From: Mycolicibacterium rufum | Lineage (GTDB): Bacteria > Actinomycetota > Actinomycetes > Mycobacteriales > Mycobacteriaceae | Direction: 5' to 3' | DNA: 64,000 bases | Assembly: GCF_022374875.2 (NCBI RefSeq) | Contig: NZ_CP092427.2 | Span: 3,658,001 to 3,722,000 of the forward strand | Shown: one piece after another, positions 26,391-35,500 of the stretch | Layout of the letters: each line of letters opens with the position of its first letter | How positions within the stretch are numbered: the stretch's first letter is position 1 | Made by a program: the position numbers and the translations under genes | Notes under the pieces: model-generated | The model's database searches: none | The model's input: the letters and a program-made list of their open reading frames with translations, nothing else | What the model was told of the DNA's origin: nothing

Positions 26391-27967
26391 CAATAGGCTC
26401 CGACTCCACCGAGGACGGCTCTGACGGTCTTCAGGACGATCACGAGATCAGCCAATGTGCACCAGTTTTCGACGTAGAAGAGGTCGAGCTTCACAGATTC
26501 CTCCCAGGACAACTCGGATCTGCCGCTGACCTGCCACAGTCCGGTGATCCCCGGCCGGACGAGCAGCCGACGGCGCACCTGGTTGTCATACGTCTGCACC
26601 TCGCGGGGTAGTGGCGGGCGTGGACCGACGACGCTCATCTCGCCGCGCAGTACGTTGATGAACTGTGGCAACTCGTCGATGCTGTAGCGCCGAAGAAATC
26701 GACCGACCGGGGTGACCCGAGGATCCTGGCGGATCTTGAAGAGCACCCCGCCGTCCACCTCGTTCAGCGCGATGATCTCGGTGAGCTTCTGATCGGCGTC
26801 GACGGCCATCGTTCTGAACTTGATCATCTGAAATGACCTGCCGTCCAGCCCGATTCGTTCTGATCGGTACAGAGCAGGACCGTTGCTGGTGAGCCTCACG
26901 GCCAATCCGACGGCGATGAGGAGTGGCGAAGTAACGATCAGCGCGGTCAGAGCGAAACAGATGTCGAAGGCACGTTTCCTGAACCGCTTCGCGCCGTGAT
27001 ACTGCGGCTTGGCCAGCTGGATCAGCGGCATGTTCGCGATCAGCCGGACGTTGAGTCGCGGCCGTGTCACATCCACCATTCCGGGCGACACCAGCAGATC
27101 GACATCGAGATCATCGAGTTGCCAGGAGAGATCGCGGATTCGCTGCGGTCCGAGGCGGCCCGCGGAGGTCAGTGCGATCGTGTCCGCGCCGGACGCCGCC
27201 ACCGCCGACCGGATATCACCGTCGTATCCGAATACCGGTACCGCACCGACACCAGCCACTTCGATCGGACCGAAGTCGGTTCCACTCTCGATGCAGGCAC
27301 CGACCACGACGTAGCCCTGCTGCGGTCGGCGCGCGAACGAGGACGCCAGCGCGGCGATGGAATCGGGCGCGCCGCAGGCGAGCACACCGGTGAGCATCCG
27401 TCCCCGCCGGCGCTGGACCGCGACGAAGCGGCGGGCGAGATAGCGGTTGAGACAAAGTCCCAGAACACCCAGGGGAAGAGCCACTGCGATGTATCCGCGC
27501 GCGATGTCGAGATTCAGCAACGTGGACATGACGGCCACCGCACCGAACGACGACAGCGTCGCGGCGCAGACCCGCCGGAACTCCTCCGCCCCTGCCCCGA
27601 TCACCCACGGCGATCGGCTGTGGTAGACCCACAACAGGGCCGCCCATCCGGCCACGGCGACCGCCGAGACTGCCGCGTGCCCCGACATCAGACCCTGAGT
27701 CACCGCAAGGTCGGGCGTCGGCTCGACGCGCACCATCTCGGCCAGGCCGACGGCGACGATCATGACGGCCACATCGGAGGCGCACAGCCACTGCCCATAG
27801 CGGCGTTGCCAACCCGACCGGTTCCCGTAGCGTGGCACCGCGTGCGGCTCCACACCGACGGCGATCGGCGCAACGATGGCCGCCCCCAGTGTCGGTGACG
27901 TGGATGGGCGAAGGGATGAACTGAGGGCGAATGGTTTTCGGCGCAGAAGCGGAGGAGTGACAGCCAT
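26390..27967 (-). CDS. Polyprenyl-phosphate glycosyl-1-phosphate transferase (WbaP/WcaJ/CpsE-like)
   Basis: 525 residues from ATG 27967. Several N-terminal membrane spans and a Rossmann-like CoA-binding-type region (LACGAPDSIAALASSF) are followed by the bacterial sugar transferase domain: KRAFDICFALTALIV, MIKFRTM, then DPRVTPVGRFLRRYSIDELPQ and MSVVGPRPPLPREV. The family starts repeat-unit synthesis by moving a hexose-1-phosphate onto the polyprenyl phosphate carrier in the inner membrane. It is the committing step of the locus. It precedes the methyltransferase with a TGATG overlap and follows the small gene at 27984. Confidence 0.9.
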   Translation of the reverse strand: MAVTPPLLRRKPFALSSSLRPSTSPTLGAAIVAPIAVGVEPHAVPRYGNRSGWQRRYGQWLCASDVAVMIVAVGLAEMVRVEPTPDLAVTQGLMSGHAAVSAVAVAGWAALLWVYHSRSPWVIGAGAEEFRRVCAATLSSFGAVAVMSTLLNLDIARGYIAVALPLGVLGLCLNRYLARRFVAVQRRRGRMLTGVLACGAPDSIAALASSFARRPQQGYVVVGACIESGTDFGPIEVAGVGAVPVFGYDGDIRSAVAASGADTIALTSAGRLGPQRIRDLSWQLDDLDVDLLVSPGMVDVTRPRLNVRLIANMPLIQLAKPQYHGAKRFRKRAFDICFALTALIVTSPLLIAVGLAVRLTSNGPALYRSERIGLDGRSFQMIKFRTMAVDADQKLTEIIALNEVDGGVLFKIRQDPRVTPVGRFLRRYSIDELPQFINVLRGEMSVVGPRPPLPREVQTYDNQVRRRLLVRPGITGLWQVSGRSELSWEESVKLDLFYVENWCTLADLVIVLKTVRAVLGGVGAY

Positions 27968-27983
27968 GGTCGTTGAATCCGGC

Positions 27984-28256
27984 CTAGCTCGCCGGCCCGA
28001 GCATCGCGGCGCGGTCGGGTCCCACGGCCAGATACTCTTCGGGCTCTGCCGTCACGCTGTACACCAGCCAGCGCGGATAGCTTCCGGCAACGGGATCGAT
28101 GCCGATCCCGGCGAACAGTGCGAAGATCTCGTTGTCCACGGTGATCCGATTGGCCGCGATGACGGCGCGGAAACCGGCATCTCGCAGTGCGTCCCGCGCT
28201 TTGCCGATGTGATTGATGCCGGCGATGATGTCGGCCACCTGTTGTGTCGTGGGCAT
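27984..28256 (-). CDS. Small hypothetical protein at operon head
   Basis: 90 residues from ATG 28256, with AGGAC just before the start. I do not recognise the family. It has a helical first half (QQVADIIAGINHIGKARDALRDAGFRAVIAANR), here broken by a DxE segment, then a hydrophobic strand-rich half with WLVYSV. It ends with a run of acidic and small residues. It is 16 bases upstream of the glycosylphosphotransferase gene and is likely the first gene of that operon. A role in controlling the initiating enzyme is possible but unproven. Confidence 0.6.
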   Translation of the reverse strand: MPTTQQVADIIAGINHIGKARDALRDAGFRAVIAANRITVDNEIFALFAGIGIDPVAGSYPRWLVYSVTAEPEEYLAVGPDRAAMLGPAS

Positions 28257-28623
28257 GTCCTGGCCCCCTGTTCCATGCCGTTGGCGTAAACGCCGGAGTT
28301 AACGTTGTGCAGGACCTGCGTCGTACCCACAGACCGCTGGGAGCTGTCGCTCCTGGCTGCTTCTCGCCTGTTCCTGCTCCACGGCCGCAAACGTTAACGG
28401 TGGATTGTCACCGATCCATACTTACTGTGTCGCAAATAGTCTGAACAGATGACAGCGCTGTCGCGGGTGTCAGACTTCGCGATTGCGGGACACGGACGGC
28501 GCCCTCCTCTGTTAGGGGGACAGGCGGTTCATCACCTCGTACGGTGTCTGCACGATGGTCCGCCCCGGCGTCGGATGCGTGCTTCCGTGGTCAGAGCAGG
28601 TGCCGACGACCGGGAGTGTCACC
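28257..28623. other. 367-base divergent regulatory region
   Basis: The gap lies between the head of the minus-strand EPS operon (28256) and the second LuxR-type gene (28624), with an inverted-repeat pair noted separately. It is AT-richer from 28390 to 28450. It should contain promoters for both directions. An in-frame ATG at 28555 lies upstream of the chosen LuxR start. Confidence 0.5.
28298..28398. promoter_or_regulatory. Inverted repeat pair GTTAACGTT ... AACGTTAAC, candidate operator
   Basis: GTTAACGTT at 28298-28306 and its exact reverse complement AACGTTAAC at 28390-28398 lie 83 bases apart, in the divergent region upstream of two regulated genes. Another short dyad, GGCGT-AA-ACGCC, is at 28283-28294. 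Two-site spacing would suit looping or cooperative binding. Binding protein is unknown; the LuxR protein at 28624 is a candidate. Confidence 0.35.
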
Positions 28624-29406
28624 GTGACCACAGAGCGGGGCGGCCGGGCCGCAATCACCATCGCGATCGTCGATGACGAACGGGTGGTGCACGCAGGTGT
28701 CGGCGCCTGGCTGACCGGGACGCAACCGGCGATGGAGGTGGTGGCCGGCTTCGCCGACACGGCGGGCTTCATCGCGCGCTATCCGTCAGCAACCCCGGAA
28801 CTCGACGTCACCCTGTTCGCGCTGCAGTTCGCTGTTGGCGGTCCGCGGTTCGACGTCCTCCGCCAGATCTGCGAGGCAGGTCACCGAGTGGTCGTCTATT
28901 CGTATCTGTCGAGTGCCGAGGTGATTCTCACCAGCCTCGATGCCGGTGCGATGAGCTACATCGGGAAGTTCGAAGGCGGGACGCATCTCCTCGCGGCGAT
29001 CTGCGCAGCGGCGCAGGGACGGCGGTATGTCGGTGCCGCGATGGACCACGCGCTGCGGATCAGCGCAGCGACCGGTAGGCCGCGACTGACGGGACGGGAG
29101 AAGGAGCTCCTCTGCGCCTGGATCCAGATGGGTAGCAAGCACCTGGTAGCGGATCGTCAGTTCGTCGAAACATCCACCGTTCGTGGTCACTTGGAACGGA
29201 TTCGAGCCAAGTACGCTGACGCCGGCCGCCCCGCTGCGACCAAGGCGGCGCTGACGGCGCGGGCGATCCAGGATGGACTGCTGTGTCTCGGGGACATCCG
29301 AGACGACTCCGTCGGGCACGGTTGTCATGGTCCGTGCGACCCACACTCGGCGTCCGCCGCGCAGAGGACCTCCCCACCGGGCACGACCTGTCCGGCAGGC
29401 ATATGA
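28624..29406 (+). CDS. LuxR/NarL-type regulator with pseudo-receiver domain (second copy)
   Basis: 260 residues from GTG 28624, after GGGAG; an ATG at 28555 is the longer alternative. The receiver (TIAIVDDERVVHAGV, then YSYLSSAEVILTSLDAGAMSYIGKF with Lys115) has Ala66 in the DVTLFALQF strand where the phospho-acceptor Asp belongs. The C-terminal LuxR helix-turn-helix reads LTGREKELLCAWIQMG then TSTVRGHLERIRAKYAD. It ends with a ~30-residue Ser/Pro/Ala tail. It is close in sequence to the regulator at 14836 (shared HAG, LDAGA, RAKYA and GRPA/GRAA stretches). Probably a paralogue that also controls the EPS genes. Confidence 0.87.
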   Translation: MTTERGGRAAITIAIVDDERVVHAGVGAWLTGTQPAMEVVAGFADTAGFIARYPSATPELDVTLFALQFAVGGPRFDVLRQICEAGHRVVVYSYLSSAEVILTSLDAGAMSYIGKFEGGTHLLAAICAAAQGRRYVGAAMDHALRISAATGRPRLTGREKELLCAWIQMGSKHLVADRQFVETSTVRGHLERIRAKYADAGRPAATKAALTARAIQDGLLCLGDIRDDSVGHGCHGPCDPHSASAAQRTSPPGTTCPAGI

Positions 29407-29557
29407 CCTCCCGGCATCCGCCGCCGTGCGTCCTCCGAACGACCCCATATCCACTCGGCCACAGTCGATTTCCCCTGGCCCACCGCCGACCGCCTTACAG
29501 TTGAGCGGGCTGACGAAGGTGTCGCCGGCCAGCGGTTGCCGGTGTGGGGGGGACATC

Positions 29558-32500
29558 ATGAGTGGGACGGCTCGTTCACTGCGGCAGGTCACGCGGGGGG
29601 TCTGGCGGGTGCTCGCACGGTCGTGCGCGCTGACCGCTGTTCTCCTGGTGGCGATACTCATCAGCAACCCGCAGGCGCCGGCTTGGGCCGACGATCCGTC
29701 GTCACCGTCCACGACGGCGTCCGATCAGGACGCTCCGGTCTCCACCGGCCAGGCGGGACCTCCTGCGGCGCAGACCGACACGGCCGACCACGAGGCCGAC
29801 CATGACACCACGTCTTCAGCGGACCCAGGGGTCACCGAAGAATCGGCAGAAGCAACGGAGGCCGACGTGCCCCGGGGCCGGACGCGGCACTCGAGAATCG
29901 CCGAGCGGGACACGCAACGGCGCGCGCGGCGTGAAGCGCGGCGCGAGTCGCCCCATACTGCGGCCTCCACCGGCTCGCCACAGGCGCCGGCGCCCGAGCA
30001 AGCGGTTGTGGACCGCCGGAGCATCAGCACCGCGCAAGCGCACGTCGCGCCCGTGCTCTCGACCGTGACACCGAGCGCCTCGGCGTCGGGCACGTCGGCG
30101 AACGTGTCGCTGTCGCACCCGGTGACGGCAACAGTCACGGCCACCGTGCCCGACGCGCCCACGACCACCCGGCAGTCGTCGGTGCCGGTCGGCATCAGGC
30201 TTCTCACCTCCGTGCTGTCGCGGTTGCTGTCACCCCGGCCGGCGGACTCGGGTGAGTCGCCGCTGATGTGGGGTGTGCTGGCTTGGACCCGCCGGTCCGT
30301 CGACCAGCGGTCCGGATCTCCGTCCGCTGCGGGCGGGTCCGCGGTGCCGACGCTGGCCCTCGCCGCTGCCCCGGCGACCCCCGCATTCGTGCAGGTCGCA
30401 GCCGCCACACCGCAGACAGCCCAAGCCTCTGTCGCCGTCACCTACACCGCAGCGCAGATCGCCGGAGACACCAATGTGCTTGCCATCGGCTGGAACAACG
30501 CGACATCGACGATCACGTCGGTGACCGACTCGGCCGGCAACGCCTACCGATTGGCGTCGCCCACCGCTCGAGGTTCGGGGATCAGTCAGGCCATCTACTA
30601 CGCCTCGGGCATCAAGGGGACGGCCGCGGGAACGAACACGGTGACCGTCGTGTTCAACACCGCGACGCCGTATGTGGACATACGTGCCCTGGAATACAGC
30701 GGACTCGATCCCGTCAACCCCTTCGACCGGACCGCCTCGGCGACCGGCACAGGAACCGCGGCGAGCTCGGGTGCAGTCACGACGACCGCAGCCAACGAGC
30801 TGATCTTTGCCGCGGGGATGACCACCGGCGCATTCTCGGGGCCCGGTACCGGGTTCAGCTCACGGATCATCACCACGCCCGACGCCGACATCGCCCAGGA
30901 CAGAGTCGTCAGCGCGACCGGAAGCTACGGTGCGACGGCCGCGTTGAGCGGGTCGGCGCCGTGGCTGCTGCAGGTGGCGACGTTCAAGGCCGCAACGTCC
31001 ACCGGTGGCGACACCACCGCCCCCACGGTGTCGGTGACCGCGCCGAGCGGAACGGTGTCGGGCACGGTGAGCATCACGGCGACAGCGGCCGATAACGTCG
31101 GGGTGGCCGGAGTGCAGTTCCTCGTCGACAACGCCGTGGTCGGCGTCGAGGACACCGCGTCGCCCTACGCCGTGGCGCTGGACACCACCGCGCTGGTCAA
31201 CGGGACCCACACCCTCACCGCCCGTGCCCGCGACACCAGCGGCAACACCACGGTGTCCGCCCCGGTGACCATCACCGTCAACAACGCTGCGGCGCCGGGC
31301 ACGTTCCGCAACGAGATCCTGGCGACGGGGCTCAACCTTCCGACCGCGATGACCTTCCTTCCCGACGGACGCATGCTCGTCGCCGAGCTCGGTGGCACGG
31401 TCAAGGTGCTGTCAGCTCCCTACACCCAGGCTGACCCCACGCCCTTTCTGCAGATCACCAACATCGGCACCGCCGGGGACGCAACGGTCGAGCAGCAGGG
31501 GATCTACGACATCGCGTTGGACCCCAACTACGCCACCAACCACTACTTCTACGTCTCGTACACCGCCAACACGCCGAACCGCGACCGACTCTCCCGCTTC
31601 ACCGCCAACGCCACATCGACCGGCACGGTGGCCGGCAGCGAGTTGGTGATCTACCAGGACACTCAAGATGCCAATGCCGAACACCACGGTGGGGCAATTA
31701 CTTTCGGCAATGACGGCAAGATCTACTTCACCACCGGTGATGCGTTCCAGGGCGCACCTTCGCAGAGTCTCGCGAGTCCGCGCGGCAAGGTGCTGCGCTT
31801 CAACACCGACGGCACGATCCCGACCGACAACCCGTTCTACGATGGCAGCGGTCCGAATTACGATGCGGTCTGGGCGTTGGGGTTGCGTAATCCCTACCGC
31901 GCCTACTATGACGCGCCGACCGGCAGACTGCTCATCGGCGACGTCGGGGGAAACGATCCGTCGACCGCGGTCGAGGAACTCAACGTCGGTGTGCGGGGGG
32001 CCAACTACGGTTGGCCGAATGTCGAGGGGAACAGCACCAATCCGGCGTACACGAGCCCGATCTACTCCTATCCGCACCTCGGTCGTGATGCGGCGATCAC
32101 CGGCGGTTTCGTCTACCACGGCACGCAATTCCCCAGTAGTTACCAGGGCAGCTACTTCTTCGCCGACTACGCGCAGAACACCATCAAGCGGCTGACGTTC
32201 GACGCGAACGGAAACGTCAACGGGGTCTTCAACGTCGACCCCGCCGACGGGACGCCCGATGGGTCGACCGGTGACGTCGTCTACCTGACCCAGGGGCCCG
32301 ACGGCGCGCTCTACTACATCGACATCGGTGTCTCGGACACCACGGGCACCGTCGGCGTCAGCAAGATCCGGCGGATCAGCTATACCGGGAGCACCAATCT
32401 GCCGCCCGTCGCGAAGGCCTCTGCCACACCGACATCGGGGGCCACACCGCTCACCGTCGCCTTCTCCAGCGCCGGCTCGTCGGACCCGGAGGGACAGACC

Positions 32501-35500
32501 CTCTCCTACGCCTGGGATTTCGGTGACCAGACGACCTCAACGGCGGCGAACCCCACGCACACCTACACCACCCCCGGCAATTATCAGGCCCGGCTCACGG
32601 TGTCAGACGGAGTGAACTCCACCATCTCGTCGCCGCTCAACGTCGTCGCGGGGAACGCTCCGACGGTGAGCATCCAGTCGCCCACCGACGGTGTGACGTT
32701 CAAGGCGGGCGACGTCATCACGTTCAGCGGGAGCGCGACCGATGTGGAGGACGGCACCTTGCCTGCCAGCGCCTACACGTGGACGTTCGACTTTCTGCAC
32801 GACACCCACGTGCATCCCGGAACGCCGATCGTGGGCGTGACGAGCGGAACGTTCACGGTTCCGACGTCCGGTCACGATTGGGAAGACAACACCCGATACC
32901 GGGTGTCCCTCACCGTCACCGACTCCAGCGGCTTGCAGACGACGAAATCTGTGTACGTCTACCCGCAGAAAGTGAACCTCACGTTCAACACGGCGCCCAA
33001 TGGCGCGGCCATCTACGTGGACGGCGTCGCGCACACCACGCCCTTCGTGCTCAACGACCTGATCGGTTTCACCCATACGATCTCCGCTCCCGATCAGACG
33101 ATCGGCGGCAACACCTACACGTTCAGTTCGTGGTCGGACGGCGCCGCCCAGTCCCACACCCTCGTCGTGCCGGCCACGGCGCAGACCTACTCCGCGAACT
33201 TCACTCTTGCCAACCCGGTCACCCCGCCCGGGTTCGTGCAGGTATCAGCGGCGACGCCGCAGACGTCTCAGTCGTCGGTCACGGTGAAATACACCGGCGC
33301 CCAGACCGCCGGGAACACCAATGTCCTTGCGATCGGCTGGAACAACGCGACGTCGTCGGTCACGTCGGTGGTCGACTCGGCGGGCAACACCTACCAGTTG
33401 GCGGTGCCGCCCGCGCGCGGGAACGGAATCAGTCAGGCGATCTACTACGCTGCCAACATCAAGGGCTCGACGGCCGGGTCGAACACGGTCACGGTCACGT
33501 TCAACACCGCCACTCCCTACGTGGACCTTCGTGCTCTGGAGTACAGCGGGTTGGACCGGGTCAACCCGTTCGATGTCGGAGCCTCCGCCGCGGGCACCGG
33601 CACCACGGCGAGTTCGGGTGCGGTGACCACCACCTCGGCCAACGCGCTGGTGTTCGCCGCGGGGATGACCACGGGCGCATTCCTCGGCGCCGGAACCGGT
33701 TTCAGCTCGCGGATCATCACCACCCCAGACGCCGATCTCGCCCAGGACAGGCTGGTCAGCACCGCCGGGACTTACAGCGCCACCGCTCCCCTGGGCGCTT
33801 CCTCGGCGTGGCTGATGCAGGTGGCCGCTTTTCGGGCCGCCGCAGTCACCGACACCACCGCCCCCTCGGTGTCGGTGACTGCGCCGAACACGACGCTGTC
33901 GGGCACGGTCGCCTTGTCCGCGACGGCCTCGGACAACGTCGGGGTGGCCGGGGTGCAGTTCCTGGTCGACAACGTCGCGGTGGGGGCGCAGGACACCACC
34001 TCGCCGTACGGCGTGTCCTGGGACACCACCACGGTGACCAACGGCACGCACACGCTGACCGCGCGCGCCACCGACTCCAGCGGCAACACGGCGCTCTCCG
34101 CGCCGATCACCGTCACCGTGAACAACGGCGCCACCGACACCATCGCCCCCACGGTGGCGGTGACCGCGCCGAGCGGGACGGTGTCGGGCACGCTGACCCT
34201 CAGCGCCACCGCATCCGACAACGTCGCGGTGGCCGGCGTGCAGTTCCTGGTGGACAACACCGCGGTCGGGGCGCAGGACACCACCTCGCCCTACAGCGTG
34301 TCCTGGAACAGCGCCACGGTGGCCAACGGCACCCACACCGTCACCGCACGGGCCACCGACACCAGCGGCAACACCACGCTGTCGGCGCCGGTGACCATCA
34401 CGGTCAACAACTCGGTGTCGGCACCGCCTGGATTCGTGCAGGTGTCAGCGGCGACACCGCAGACCGACCAGGCGTCGGTGACCGTCAAGTACAGCAGCAC
34501 CCAGGCCGCCGGCGACACCAATGTGGTTGCCATCGGCTGGAACAACGCGACCTCGACGATCACGTCGGTCACCGACTCGGCAGGTAACACCTACCGGGTG
34601 GCGGTGCCGACAGCGCGGGGCGCCGGGCTGAGTCAGGCGATCTACTACGCGTCGAACATCAAAGCCGCAGCGGCGGGATCGAACACGGTGACGGTCGTGT
34701 TCAACACCGCGACACCGTATGTGGACGTGCGGGCACTGGAGTACAGCGGGCTGGACCCGGTCAATCCGTTCGGGGCGGGGGTGTCAGGCTCGGGCACGGG
34801 CACGTCGGCCAGCGCGGGCTCGGTGACCACGACGACGGCCAATGAGCTGCTCTTCACGGCCGGGATGACCACCGGCGGGTTCTCAGGCGCGGGAACGGGT
34901 TTCACCTCACGGATCATCACCGCCCCGGATCTGGACATCGCCCAGGACAGGCTGGCCGGTACGGCTGGAAGCTACGGCGCCACGGCGACATTGAGCGGAT
35001 CAGCCGCCTGGCTCCTGCAGACGGCCACCTTCAAGGCCGCCACGACGTCTGGCGGTGACACCATCGCCCCGACGGTGGCGGTGACCGCGCCGAGCGGCAC
35101 GGTGTCGGGCACGCTGACCCTCAGCGCCACCGCATCCGACAACGTCGCGGTGGCCGGCGTGCAGTTCCTGGTGGACAACACCGCGGTCGGGGCGCAGGAC
35201 ACCACCTCGCCCTACAGCGTGTCCTGGAACAGCGCCACGGTGGCCAACGGCACCCACACCGTCACCGCACGGGCCATCGACACCAGCGGCAACACCACGC
35301 TGTCGGCGCCGGTGACCATCACGGTCAACAACGCGGCGGTTGCGACGACCACCTCGATCTTCTTCGAAAGTAGTCCGAGCGTGGGTGAGGCCAAGGGATC
35401 GGTGATGGTACCCATCGGACGAAGCGGCGATCTGACGCGGGTGTCGACCATCGAATACGGAATCACGCCCGATACCGCGACCTCGGGAGTGGACTACATC

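Noticed and set aside
28405..28440. -35/-10 promoter (TTGTCA with nearby TACTGT or AAATAG)
   Set aside because: Spacing of either pair is outside the usual 16-18 bases, so I did not list it as a promoter.
30386..35333. CRISPR array or insertion sequence within the repeated region
   Set aside because: The repeats are 200-900 bases long and code for protein domains in a continuous frame. There are no short direct repeats with unique spacers and no transposase.
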